Of a stretch of DNA of 64,000 nucleotides, positions 12,601 through 24,600 are shown piece by piece. Numbering within the stretch: position 1 is the first letter of the stretch; each line of letters begins with the position of its first letter. The notes under the pieces are model-generated. The model was given only the letters and a program-made list of their open reading frames with translations. It searched no databases and had not been told where the DNA came from. A program made the position numbers and the translations under genes. The stretch is from Hirundichthys speculiger (taxonomy: Eukaryota; Chordata; Actinopteri; Beloniformes; Exocoetidae), in contig JAGFBZ010002268.1 of the NCBI GenBank assembly GCA_018398805.1, positions 744,001-808,000 of the forward strand, written 5' to 3'.

Positions 12601-13292
12601 GAAACAAAACACCCGAGAACATTTCTTATCCTCTCCTGCTCCTTACAATTAGCACTGTCCAAAAGAGACCTTGGTAATAACAGTTTCATGTGTAATAACA
12701 GGGTAGTGTCACATTTAATCATCTATTCTACCAGGACAAGCATATAATATGTCTAAAGATAGGTTATATGTACCAACTACATGTGGAGTGCATTCAGAAA
12801 AAAATGCACATATGCATTTAAGAGTAAAGCAGGCACTTCATTAAAATCTGACTTACCGGCTTGTTGTACTTTTATCATTCATTAATACCCTTCCCTCCCA
12901 ACACCATTTCCATGTAATACATTCGTTAACATTTTAAAAAGAAAGAAGTAAAAGTGGCCAAACAGGCTCGCGACACTTGGAAAAACAAAGGAAATAACAT
13001 GGGAGAAAAAAAAAAGACTTCAATGAATTGTCAAAGTCCACATGTGAATTAAATTTAAAAAAAAGCGTGAAATAAGTTTTGTTTAAAAGTTGAACCCTGG
13101 CACAGCCTGAATGCCAACACCTAAATATAAAAAAATAAAACAACAGCAACTTCACAGGAGTGTCTCAGTCTACTCGTCAGCTTTGAAACGTTTCTTTCGT
13201 CACAATAGACGCTTACCTCTGACTGAATACAAGCAAAACAGAAGAGAAAAGGTTCCTAAAGACGCTGTTAACACATTTCCGAAGCGTTTCAT
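3617..13292 (-). CDS. mfge8: Mfge8 (lactadherin): 3 EGF + 2 discoidin domains, ten coding exons
   Basis: Secreted glycoprotein that bridges phosphatidylserine on apoptotic cells or vesicles to alpha-v integrins. Coding exons, 5' to 3': 13292-13217 (ATG and hydrophobic signal peptide beginning [13 protein letters not shown]), 9931-9805 (EGF1), 9716-9585 (EGF2 with RGD in [11 protein letters not shown]), 6694-6581 (EGF3), 6315-6134, 6051-5896 and 5715-5571 (discoidin 1), 4848-4664, 4579-4423 and 3760-3617 (discoidin 2, ending [12 protein letters not shown]). All junctions are GT-AG and the phases match between the two discoidin repeats. Predicted length is about 471 aa. Two single-base excesses break the frame: CCC at 9840-9842 (EGF1) and TTTT at 4558-4561 (discoidin 2). 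The three-EGF layout resembles the paralogue EDIL3, but the neighbours abhd2 and rlbp1 point to mfge8. The sites look like sequence error because the remaining exons are intact. Confidence 0.9.
5750..5850 (-). mobile_element. short LINE/SINE 3'-tail remnant in an mfge8 intron
   Basis: Read on the minus strand, this has the shape of fish LINE tails ('ttctttgggattaataaag', then 'tttgatccaatcttatct'), similar to the tail at 1,831-1,875. It lies between the two exons coding for the second half of discoidin domain 1. No coding remains. Confidence 0.4.
6695..9584 (-). other. mfge8 intron between EGF3 and EGF2 exons
   Basis: A 2.9-kb AT-rich intron with normal splice sites (donor GTAAGT at 9,584, acceptor CAG before 6,694). 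I see only simple-sequence runs (poly-A near 7,600, T-rich stretch near 9,390) and no convincing exon, RNA gene or complete transposon. Confidence 0.5.
10386..10812. mobile_element. hAT-like MITE in mfge8 intron 1
   Basis: A 427-bp AT-rich element with terminal inverted repeats TAGGGCTGGAC at the left end and GTCCAGCCCTA at the right. It is flanked by near-identical 8-bp duplications: TTACCAAG (10378-10385) and TTACCAAA (10813-10820). It has no transposase. The 'agggctgga...atat' ends match the style of widespread teleost MITEs. The hAT assignment rests on the 8-bp duplication. Confidence 0.7.
11440..12070 (+). mobile_element. Tc1/mariner-superfamily transposon remnant
   Basis: The plus strand carries decayed stretches of a DDE transposase gene. 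A segment at about 11,630-11,740 corresponds to the 'NDPKHT...WPSQSPDLNP' portion of fish Tc1-like transposases ('cccaagcacactggtaaatc', 'atggcccagtcaaagtctgc'), followed by the usual 3' non-coding part. Several frameshifts and stops make it dead. It lies in mfge8 intron 1. Confidence 0.55.
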
Positions 13293-13560
13293 ATTTGTTT
13301 ACTCTAACTTTGTTCCGCAGTTCGGAGCGACGTTGAACCACTAAACCGCAGACTGTAACGCGCTAAACTCCACAAACGCTGCCTTGACGTGCTGTCGGAA
13401 ATAATGGACTCCAGTCTGAGTAAATCAAGTGAGCGAGCTGGGATTGTTTTCGATAAATCCAGATTGAGGTGAGGACGTAAGACGTCATTTAGTGGGCGGA
13501 TAACTCGGAGGAGGAAAAAGTCTTCATTCATCCTCCAACGTGTAACCGTGGCGTCAGCCC
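13293..13560 (-). promoter_or_regulatory. presumed mfge8 5' UTR and core promoter region
   Basis: This lies directly upstream of the mfge8 start codon and is richer in CpG than its surroundings. On the minus strand two cAMP-response-element-like sites occur close together, TGACGTCT and TTACGTCC (13,472-13,488). No TATA box was recognised. Promoter function is inferred from position. Confidence 0.35.
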
Positions 13561-13779
13561 ACTCCTTATTTAACTATCTCGATTTATTACGTCTCCCTCT
13601 ACTTCTTAAATAGGAGTAATAATAATTATAAATAATTACTGAACTGCTTGATTCTTGCGTAGGTGATGTGTTTAGGGTTCAATCGTGTTGTAATAGAGAC
13701 AAATATAATTGAAGGGATATTTTCCATCAGTAAGTATATGTAAAGGTAAAGATAGACACGTTTTGTGAGTATCATATGC

Positions 13780-13780
<1 letters not shown>

Positions 13781-13865
<85 letters not shown>
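13781..13865. repeat. (TA)n microsatellite
   Basis: About 85 bases of almost pure alternating TA with one interruption (ATACATAT). The long open frame read through it on the minus strand (poly Tyr-Ile) is an artefact of the repeat. Confidence 0.95.
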
Positions 13866-13869
<4 letters not shown>

Positions 13870-14100
13870 ATACTTCAGTATAAGTTAGAATAAGTATAAG
13901 TGTAAGTCTTAGTATTAATGTACTTAGTCTTAGACTTTTGTTTATACTTTTAAGTGTAAGCCAAGTATACTTCACTATACTATTAAGTAGGTGAATATGA
14001 TATAGTTTATAAAAAGTCATCTTCAAGTATACTTCCTCATTTTTAGTAAAAAAAATAAGTATACTCATAGTACACTTGAATAAACTTCTTTTTGCCAAGG
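13866..14100. repeat. AAGTATACTT-rich interspersed repeat
   Basis: Repeated copies of the self-complementary word AAGTATACTT and variants (near 13,867, 13,963, 14,025 and 14,058) are spaced irregularly over about 230 bp. This is characteristic of a teleost foldback-type repeat next to the TA microsatellite. No coding potential. Confidence 0.5.
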
Positions 14101-14129
14101 GAGGCTAGGAACTTGATTTCATAGTCAAG

Positions 14130-14345
14130 TCAAAATTTGTATGTGGGGGACCATCTGAGATACTGGGTTGGAAACTTGCACGAGACCCTTGTACGAGATT
14201 GATTGGCCTCACAGTTGATCACTTTGGTTTGTTTACATGATTGGCCCAAACTTGACTCATCCTGGGTCCACGCCCATTTATCACCCATGCACGTGAGCAT
14301 AACCATTGTGAACAATGCACATGGGGCCATCCGGGTATACCCCCA
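14130..14345. repeat. dispersed repeat related to 1.63-1.80 kb
   Basis: Shares diverged segments ('cccatttatcacccatgcac', 'aatgcacatggggcca') with the block at 1,630-1,800. The ends were not defined. The short minus-strand open frame inside it has no recognisable product. Confidence 0.35.
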
Positions 14346-14885
14346 ACCATAAACAGTATCCCCATTAATGATTAAAGCATGAATTATCTTCTTAATGAAT
14401 TGGATAGGGGGGAAAAAAAGACCTCTACCACTAAATATAAATCAGTGACAAATATTTATCTTGTTTCAATACAATTTAATGCAATCTGACCATTTTTTAA
14501 TGAGCAGTGTGGGTTGTGAATTATGCAGACATCTGAAGCCATAATAAACAGAACCTTCTAATCTCTAAACGTAATGCAAACACGGACTTGGCATCAGAAT
14601 AGGTCATATTCGAAAATACAGGACATTTTCTGTTTTTATTTTAAAACCGAAATTTTACTTCTCAGTCAGGAAACTGCTACATAAATAACTGAGGTCTAAA
14701 TATGATAATTACTTAAACTCTGTCGCCATCATGTGGGCGTAGTATTGCAGTACACAAGCTTCTCCGGAGAAATTCCATTGTTTTTTTTAGATTAAAAGTT
14801 TCCCCAAATAACTGTTTCATAAAACGCTGTAAGATATAAGTAGCCTAAGAAACATCTTGGTTTAGATGCTTTGAAGTGCATGGAA

Positions 14886-14925
14886 TCTAATCTAATTAAT
14901 CTAATCTAATCTAATCTAGAAGATT
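14886..14925. repeat. (TAATC)n microsatellite
   Basis: About seven tandem copies of TAATC, slightly interrupted. Confidence 0.85.
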
Positions 14926-15479
14926 AGAAAAGATGCAGAATAAAAATAGCCAGATCTGAACACGAATCACAAGCAAGGCCCAGAGTTAGAATTATATCAT
15001 AACAATTACTGATGACAAATTCTCATAATGAAATCGAGGATGATAAAAAAAAAAAAAAAAGTTACGCAACAGTTTTCAGCTCATGTTGCCGAGGAATTTT
15101 CGCATTGGCTGCTTGTGAAACATTCAAATATACGATTATAATAACAAAGAAATTGCTTGAAAACATTAATTCTAGATGTTTAGAGCAGCGACATATCTAG
15201 CGAACTTTAAACGCCAAATTACAATGAACAAAATGCAATACAAAACATGACTCATCTTTGAAGGGGCGTGGCACCTGGCTGCCAGAATCGTCATCAACCT
15301 TTTGAACCAATGAAAACACACGGATGCAAATTATCAGATTGTTCTAGGAAGTGGGCAGTCACAGCTGTAAGTGCTGCTCCAGCTAGCGCGGCTAGGTTCA
15401 TTTTTTGTACAGACTGTAATATGTTAGGTTTACTATGGTTCGGCGATACTCTAAACTAACAAATGAAAAGCCAGGACCA

Positions 15480-15543
15480 CATTTAAGAGCCCGTTGCATC
15501 GAAGCAGCAAAGAGTTAATTATCGTTTCCTCCTTTTAGCTGAG
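15480..15543 (+). other. abhd2: candidate first non-coding exon of abhd2
   Basis: A plus-strand segment ends in a strong splice donor (CTGAG|GTAAGT at 15,543/15,544). It precedes a CpG-richer stretch (15,740-15,910) and the 5' UTR exons at 17.7 and 18.2 kb. Its start is unknown. Supported only by the donor site and its position upstream of abhd2. Confidence 0.35.
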
Positions 15544-17686
15544 GTAAGTGTGCCGAGGATACTGCTGCTGTGTCTGGGTTCATGTCGATAAAGATGCTCC
15601 ACCATTTGATCTGTATTTAACGGTAGACGTTAGCCTCTTAATTGTTTGCTGATATTCCACAATAAGATTGCGAAGAGGGGGAATTTAACCTAGTGGGGGG
15701 ATCGCTTTTACCTACAATGTAAAGCTGCTGCTGTTGCGGAACATACTTAGTGTGGGCGGACAGCAAAATTCGTCCAAAGCTCGACATGGTTTTCAGGTCG
15801 CGGACGAACGCGTAACGAGGACGGAGCCGTTCTTTAGGTTTCTGTCCAGCAGAGTCTGTAACGGTGACTGATGGCCGTGCGCTTGTGGCTGCGCTTGTTG
15901 TCAGTCGTCGTGACGAGGGGAGGGAACAGCTGCGCTGAAGCCAAACTAAGTCATCTCCTACCTTTAAATGTAACTGTGACGGGTATTTACTGGATTTGTT
16001 GTCATGAAATACTCGGCACCGGAGGTCCTTGTGCCCTCCTCAAATTCGCTACCCTCTCGTGGCTAAAGATGCCTCACTGTCTTTCATTAAAACTACAATT
16101 TTTTTAAAAAAAAATCTTGCCGTCAATGCATTATAAAACTCTGCATTCTGTAATTTTAGCATTTCACTTTGAAGAAGAGTATTGATATTTGACATCAGAT
16201 TCAACACTCTTCCCATCTTAGGCATGAAATTCTTGCATTTTTGCCAACTCTTATTATATGAGAGCATGAGAGTATTTGTTTGTTTTGTTTGATCCTTTTC
16301 TAACTGTTCAGGGTCTTAAAATGTCATTTTGTACTACATTTGGGTTATTTTGTGTTCCATTATCCACATCCTTGTAGCCAGTCTGTGTTTGTAAGATTTT
16401 GAAATTTTTTTTGTTTTTTTCTTTTTCTGTGTTCATTTTACTCTTCTTAAATGTCTGTATTTTTATCCATGTGTCTTTTAGTCATTTTGAGTGTCTCTGT
16501 CTTAGATGTGTATTTCCAAACTAGAACAGAATCTTCTGGTATCTTGGTCTGTGTTCAGTAACTCTATTCAGTAATCCATGGAACAGACAGGTAATAGTGA
16601 GGTTATTTAATTAAACCAGTTTTCTGCATCTGAGCATAAGTCTTTCACCATGTCTGCTTGAGGTTGAGTTTTGTTTACATGTGATGCTTGTGTAAACCTA
16701 GTGTTTCTTCTTTAAGCAATAGTCTTGCAGTCAGATTGCAGCATTATCATTTCCTCTGGTTCTCATTTCCAGGTTGTCAAGCATCAGTAAACTGTCTATA
16801 AACACAGCCAGTTGTTGCTTAACAGGAACGTGTTAGCAAAAAGCTAAAGCTGCTCCTTTGATCTCTTAAGGTGGTTTGATGTCAAAGATGCTTGTGTGAA
16901 GGATTATAATGCATGAATAACTTCTGATATATCTGTTGTTGGAACAATACTCTCTAAAAGTGAACAAAATTATGAGAATCCAGATGAACTTCAGACACAA
17001 ATTAGGAATTTGGAGGTAGTTAACTTGCACTCTGTGTGCAGAGGACCAACTGAAAATGAGAATTACATGTAAAAAAAAAAGAAAGTCTTTCAAAATGTAT
17101 TTGTTGGTGATTGCAAAATTCATTAACCAACCTTAAAAGAGAGATACTGTGGAAAAGATGTTCTTGAAAGCCAATGTTTGGCTTACTGAAGTTACCACCA
17201 GCTTAAAAAATTGCAATAACACAACATTGAGACATAGTGTGAGTCTGAAAAGATGTCATTTATTTAGCTTGTTTAATTTACAGGGTACTGTGTCATTACA
17301 GATCAAGATCAGATAAGAATTATTCAGCTTCCCCAACTTTAACGTCACATATTGTTGAGACTTAGACATATTGCAGACATTTTTTTATAGATCTCAGGAA
17401 ATTGTGTCAACTTTCTTTTAAGGCATAATATTTCTACTTCAACATTTCTGAGCACTGATTTAAATCGTTGTGATACTTTTGTGTTTTCTGGGTAAGTGTT
17501 AAAAGTTTGCATATGGCTGTCAGTTTTGGAGAATACATGACATTTTAGAGAAAGTAAAGTTAAGAAGGGATATTTAGATGAAATGTCACAACATTTTTTT
17601 TTTCCCAACAGATGGTACTTTGATTGTCCTGTTTATATAGTTAAGTTCTGATTGCTCGTTGTGTATTTGTTTTTTATTCTTCTTAG

Positions 17687-17760
17687 GTTTGACCACATCA
17701 CTGTGACTGTTCCTCCTCACATTTTTAGACCTTTGCAACAAATTGTTATTGGATGCAAAC
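17687..17760 (+). other. abhd2: probable 5' UTR exon of abhd2
   Basis: Bounded by a good acceptor (pyrimidine tract then TTCTTAG at 17,686) and a consensus donor GTAAGT (17,761). It sits between the promoter region and the first coding exon. It contains no frame joining the ABHD2 protein, so it would be untranslated. Could also be a cryptic exon. Confidence 0.45.
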
Positions 17761-18199
17761 GTAAGTAAAAGCCATGCTATTCTTCAGTTTTACATTTTAT
17801 TTTTTTACTTTTTGCTTATTATGAGGACTGTTACAGCACATTTGCTCCCTATGTGTCTTTGAGTTTTATTTGGCTACTTGGTCATGAATACTGTTATTGA
17901 TTAATGTGAAATGATGCATCACAAATTCCTTAGTTTGTGGTTGTGTTGTGACTGTGGTCTTTTTCTGCCCTTTGCCTGTTCCTGTATTTTCTTTATTTTC
18001 TATTAAACTTTTGTGTTGGTGTAAGTGATTATAGTTGTTTTAGAATTGGTGTTTTTTCTGTATGTCATGGTTTATTTAAAATAATGACAGCACCTCCATA
18101 ATCTATTTAGTAAGGCTTCTTATTAGCTCTGTTTAATGTAATTAAGCTGAGTGTCTTAAATAACCCTCTGTCTTATCTAATGACTCTGCATTTCCATAG

Positions 18200-18230
18200 A
18201 TCCGTTTCTAAGAAGCACCAACAAGAATAG
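18200..18230 (+). other. abhd2: probable 5' UTR exon of abhd2
   Basis: A 31-bp segment between acceptor TTTCCATAG (ends 18,199) and donor GTAAGTAAG (starts 18,231), just upstream of the ATG exon. Small untranslated exon or cryptic splice pair. Confidence 0.4.
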
Positions 18231-18608
18231 GTAAGTAAGATCACAAGCTCTTCTTTTAAACCAGTTTATTTTCTGAATCTAATATATTGATTTATAGATT
18301 TTTATCAGAAACAAAAAAATATATATATTTTTAGTTGATGCAAGTCATCAGTACTTTTTAAGGTTGAATATTTAAACAAAGAATTAGTACACATTTTCTT
18401 TTTAAAAGGTACCTCTGTATAGCCTAGAACTCTAGATGTACCGCTAGCAAATTTAAATTAGCTTTTCATATCCTAGAACTTTCTCGATGTATATCTGATC
18501 TTTCAGATGCTCTGTGTTCATTGACCGTAGATCTAATTATTGGCCAAATTTGTGTTAGAAAACACTAAAAGTACCGTGTTACACTTTTTTTTTCCCTTCA
18601 GCATAATC

Positions 18609-21600
18609 ATGAGCGCCCACGATACAGATGTGCACCCCATCTCTCCAGAGATGCCGGCTATGTTTGATGGCATGAAGCTGGCGGCAGTGGCCACAGTGCT
18701 GTACATCATTGTGCGCTGTTTGAATCTGAAGAGCCCAACCGCACCCCCAGACCTCACCTACCAGGACACGACTCTCAACAGCTTCCTTCTTAAGTCCTGC
18801 TCTCAGCTGACCAAAGAGTGAGTTGTATCAACCAGTTAAATTAATCGTTGCCGTGGAAATGGTTCTATTCCTTGGCCATATGGGGCTGCATGAAGGAACT
18901 AATTTGTCTGGTGGTGGTCCCATCTGTCATCAGTGTTCCTGAGTGGGTCATATGTCTGTACCCATGATGTTTGGCTTTCGCTTCAGCTTTTGCATGAATT
19001 AAACACTAGGCTGTGTTTTTAGGGTTATCCCAATGGTAGACTGGGTTTGTTATGCTTGCCATCATGAATATAGTCTCATGCACCGCACTGGAAAGGGATT
19101 TGCATTTATGACAAAGCCAGTCATCCCTTCAGGATGACTGATCCAGTGGTTGTTGGAACCAGGCACGTTTGTGGAGGTTTTACCTGGTTTACAGCACAGC
19201 TCAGACTTCTGGTAATTTTCAAGGAAAACAGCCAAAAAAGATAAAATGTATGCATGGCTAATGTTTCTATGCCCTGCTGTTGTTGCAATGCTCAATAGGA
19301 ACTCTTTGCATATCAAGGCAGCTCTCAAATTACACAAAAGTCTTTGCTTATGTAACAGACTGTTACTCTGCCCTTTTTAGCTGGGGGATCAGTAAATCAT
19401 AACACAACTGTGCTGTTTACACTAGTGTGACATCTTTTGCCTTCTGTGAACTGAGCTGATTCAATGCCTCAAATCTGTCTGCATTTTAAATGTTGCAAAA
19501 TCTCTTTTGTATCTCATAATCCCCCCCCCAAATGTTGTTGCATAACAGATCAATTACTTAGTAGAAAGCATAGAAGGGGTGTTGCAAGATTAACAACATT
19601 GTTGTTTAGTTGTGGTTGGGGAAAAATGCACATGTGAGTTTTAACTAACACAGTATGGTAGAAAATAAATAATATTTCAGTGAAGTGTAGTACTTTTGTA
19701 TCAACCACAATAATTTGTTTTGGCATTTATTTATTTAATTTGACCAATAGATGAAATTCAGATATGATGATTGTTGGGAGATGTTAAAGATTTGTCAGCC
19801 AGTTTTAATTTGCTGCAGATGCTCCAGACATCAAAACCATATTAGACCATTCTGTATTCCCTTGGTCATGTAACACAGAAAATAATAAGTTTTAATCACA
19901 GCATTGTAAGTTAAGTTTTTTTGATTATATAAATATTATATGTTAACTGCAATTACACTTAATATACTGTATTAAAAAAAAAAAAGATAAAATGTCTGTC
20001 TGCCATTGATGAACTCTTCTGAACTCTTGCAGTGTGCGTATTTCCCCGCCCAAATGACAACAAGAGTGAGGTATCTTCTTTCTACAGCCCAGTTCAGTGG
20101 CTTCTTGAAAGTGTAGTTAATCTTTAATTACAGTACCAGGGCATGCTGGGAGTAATTACATTATTGCTAATGGGAGTGGTCTGCTTGTTGACTGCTGTGT
20201 TACATAACTGAATTTTCTAGGTGCAGTAATTGAGCTACAGTAAGAGACGAGGAAGCACAAGGTTAAAGTCCTTGTGTAACCGCTAATGTCACTGAGCCCT
20301 TGAGTCCCCATGTTTAGCCAGTAAGTCAAGGGCTTGTCTTTGAAAGCAGATGAATCAGCACTTTATTACAGATGAATCAACAACAACAAGAAAAAATGAC
20401 ACACATGGGCTGAGACTGTGTGTTTGTTAATGACTGTTGCGTATATCTTAGATTAAGTTATAAAAACTGTGCTAATGACTGAACAAATGTAAAATTATTT
20501 AAAGCACTCTGTCTCTTCTGCTTTCAGGCTCAAATTTGTGGCCTAGCCATAAAAGAAAAAGTGGTACCATTACATGGTGCCATTTTTAATAAGCTTTTAC
20601 AGTGTCAGAGCATTTATATCTGTCCATAACTGCATTTATGATTTTGCAATTATGTTGTATTGATGATGGAATAGTCAGATCACAACCCCAACAAAAATTA
20701 TGGTGGGGCTCGACAGCCCTAATAATACATTACACAGCAAAAACACAAAATAGCTTATTATGTGATATGTTTTATTTTATTTATCATGACATTGCTTGTT
20801 TCGTCCAATTGTCTCTCAGATGACCCACTACTGTCTTCACCATGGACATATCTAACAAGGGAAATTCCAGATATGTTGAGAAAGATCCGACGAAATGTTT
20901 GCTATTGTATCATTTCCAAACACTGAAACATTTCCATTTGCAATATTGCACTACTGAGTAGTTGTGTGGTTGGGATTTGTCTTTAAACCACCATCACTTG
21001 ATGGAACATGTACATGTTCTATTTGTCAAATAAATGATTTTATTGTACAGTTTTTAAGTAAATCTTTAGATATTGAAGGCTCTTAAAATTAAAGCATTTG
21101 GCCATAAAGAGCTGAAAAGAGCTGTTGGCTAAATGTTTCCTAAATTGCTCCTGAAATAGTTCTAAAACATATCTGTACTGTGTTATGATTATCAACTAAG
21201 TATCATACAGTGTTGCATGAAATTTTAATAATTACTTTAGATATCCAGGTATTATAATTATAGTATAGATAGAAGTATAGATATAGAAGATAATAGAATT
21301 GGCAGGCTGAAAAACAGGATCCTAGAGGATTTCCCTGTCAATTTCTTGATATTTTTTTTTTCTACTGTTGAAATAAGATGGTGATTCATGTCCAACATTT
21401 CAAAGGAGTATTATGTAACCAAAAGATTTGACTCCTACGGTCAACTCCTACAGAATTCAAATATGTGTACGAGGCATTGCTTGTCAAAGCATAGCAACAA
21501 AATAGTATGTAACACTAATAGTGGGTGCATGAAACAGCCTTTCAAAAGCTGAAGTGGAAACTTGACTTTGCGTACACACTACGTGTTAAAAGGTTCACGT

Positions 21601-24600
21601 CCATCATAAGGCTTCCAATGCAAAACCAGTACTGTGCTTATGTAATTACTGGTCATTAATCTTGTGTTTTTATCAAGCAAATGAGCTCATATTTCAATAC
21701 CAAATTTAAGAGCCCACCATTGTGTTTTCCAGGTACATTCCTCCCTTGCTGTGGGGTAAAAGTGGTCACCTCCAAACAGCACTATATGGTAAACTTGGTC
21801 GGGTGAACTCACCTCACCCCAATGGAATCAGGAAGTACTTACCCATGCAAGATGGCGCCACTTCAACCTTTTGACCTCTTTGAGCCACTAGGGGACCATC
21901 GAACAGGAGGTGATACATTTCTGGATTTACTTTTATTTAGTAACATTTTTATACGTATGGGAAATGCAATTAATCTTAGAATCTCTGGATTGCATCGTTT
22001 AATAGCCACATCCCTGGTGAAAATGGTTAGTGAACCTTTGGGTATCATCAGTAGTAGAGCCTAAACAAGTCATTTTTGTAGCTGGAGGTCAGATATGATG
22101 CTTCAGAGATTTGGACCATTTTTTTTTCTTTTCTTCACATAACTGCTTTAGTTGAGCTGCATTTGTTAATGGGGAAGTGTAAAAGTCTCTCCTGAGGTCA
22201 TTCTGCAGCATTTCTAATGTTGATGGGTTGTTCCTCCTATTTTGATTATTTATTGACTCCTGACTCAAACTTGTGGTTATTGATGTCTAGGGGGTCATGT
22301 TATTCTCAACCTGGTTTATGACTGTTTGACTATCTAAATATCACCAAAGTTATTTTTGGTACCCAAGTATTCAACTACCTTTTCTTACCTCTGAACCTAT
22401 CAGCTTGCGACGAATTTGATTTCACTGAATGTCAAATATTTAGTATTTATTAGTACAACATTGAAGGGGTGGGGGGGGTGGGGGGGGGGGGGGGGGGTGT
22501 TAAATTAATTTCATCAGAGGGATTCAATTTCTTCTTCTTCTTCTTTTTTTTGGCCAGGCTTTTGATCTCTTTGATATATTGAGCTTTGAATTTGGCTTTT
22601 GTCATCAAGGCTGTTATCCTAATGGATTCTTTACTTTGAGGGTCTCAAACCCAACTAAAAAGCCTACACCCTCTTGTACTCCAATTTCCCTCTACCACAA
22701 ATATAAATGGGTAAAAATATTAAAATGTTTTGATTATTTCTAAAATCATCAAATTTAATGACATTTTGAGCTGCAGTGCTCACCATTACTTTAATGGCAC
22801 AGTTCATTCTAGGTTGACGATGGAGTTTTATGGCTGTGCTCCACAGTTACTATTTCAATAATGTTACAATTTATACTGGCCAGCAGTAAAGGTATCAGTT
22901 TCTGTTTTTGGTTCTAGTTTTCAGTCAAAAGGCCATGAGGGAAGTCAAAGCTGTTCTTTGTAGTTTTCCTGTATAAGACTAGAAGAAAAGACAGTTTATT
23001 CAAAACCTGCAACAGTTTCTTTTTCCTGATAGAAATTGCATAAAGGTTATCCCTACTGCGCAGTTTTGTTGTAGGTATTACATACTTGTTTTTATGCAGT
23101 GCTAGTTAATGAGCAAGTTTATTTTATAAGTTAAACAGCAAACTCTTGGCAATAGAATGGAAAACAGTAGCTTACCAAGTAATTTCACCCTTCTGGTACA
23201 CCCTCTCGCCACAACTCCTGTCTTGGTGATCCTTGGTCATGGTTAGTCATTATTTTTTAAATTCAGTCCAGTTTTCAGTTTGGGACTTTTCCAGCCAGCT
23301 AATGTCTCTACTACTCATATTCACTAATACTTAAACAATCGCTGTGGTAGTCCGAGTGAAGGTATTTTCTCCACAACTATAAAAACAACTTGTAAACTTA
23401 TAAAGACAACTTGGCTTTCAAATATCACATCCATATGGTCAGGGCCAGTGTTAATCTAATAAGTCATACAAATCATATTAGTTGGGGGTTGTTTTAACTT
23501 TTAGCTCATTTTTTTTTTCAGATCATAAGCCTCAAATGATATTTGTCTTTGTTTTTTAAAGTAACATTACTGTTTCCATACTGTTTTGCTGAAGTTATAT
23601 TTGGCAGTCAAATCATTTATTTTGAATGATGCAGTGTTTGCTTTGCCTTTCAAAATGTTGATTTGCCTATTGTCGCACTCTTCTGCTTATCTATGCTTGC
23701 ATATTTCTCACTGTCAAAACTCACTCCAATTCATCAACCCATTTGACTAGATGACATCACCATGGTGATATGTCCTGGTATTGGTAACCATAGTGAGAAG
23801 CATTACATCCGGACCTTCGTGGATCACGCTCAGAAAGATGGTTACCGTTGTGCTGTACTGAATCACCTGGGTGCTCTTCCCGACATTGAGCTTACCTCTC
23901 CTCGCATTTTTACTTATGGTAAGACCAAGTAGTCTTATTTTTCAGTATTTCAGTTTTTAAAAGGATGTTTTTATATTTTTATGTATTGAATGATAACTCT
24001 TTTGCAGGGTGCACATGGGAGTTTGCGTCTATGGTTGGCTACATTAAACGAGCGTATTCTCAGACCCAGCTGATCGTTGTGGGATTCAGTCTGGGTGGAA
24101 ACATAGTATGCAAGTTTCTGGGTGAGAACAGGACAAACCAGGAGCGAGTACTGTGTTGTGTGAGCGTCTGTCAAGGATACAGCGCTCTCAGGTGGGTTCC
24201 TATCCCTTATCTCTTAATTAAAAATGTTGTTTTGTCCAAAGCTGTTTTATAACACCAGCATTGATGTGCAGCTCAGTCTAATAATAATGCATTAAAAACT
24301 ATTAGCGCTTGCAAAAAGCAGTCACATGTTTATATATGCATCAGGTGAAGCACATGTATCAAGATGATAGATATTGCCTTTTTTTTTTTAATCTTTTAAA
24401 GATATTTTTAAAAATAAGCTACCAAGGCAGAGACATAAAAAAACTCACGGCTCCTGCTCTGCATATTTTCAGGCCTTACTGATGGCATGTTTAAAGCTTT
24501 TCTACATGTTGGCGTTACCTGGTGTTCATGTTACATTTCTGTGTTTTAAATGCAACCAGCATCTTATGGCAGACTTGCAAGCTGGGTCTGTTAAAAGTCT

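Noticed and set aside
3617..13292. edil3 as the identity of the EGF/discoidin gene
   Set aside because: Domain count fits EDIL3, but abhd2 and rlbp1 as neighbours in the human order favour mfge8.
13772..14098. 108-aa minus-strand frame
   Set aside because: Poly Tyr-Ile produced by the (TA)n microsatellite.
18540..18608. upstream in-frame ATG of abhd2
   Set aside because: It precedes the splice acceptor at 18,600, so it is intronic unless transcription starts locally.
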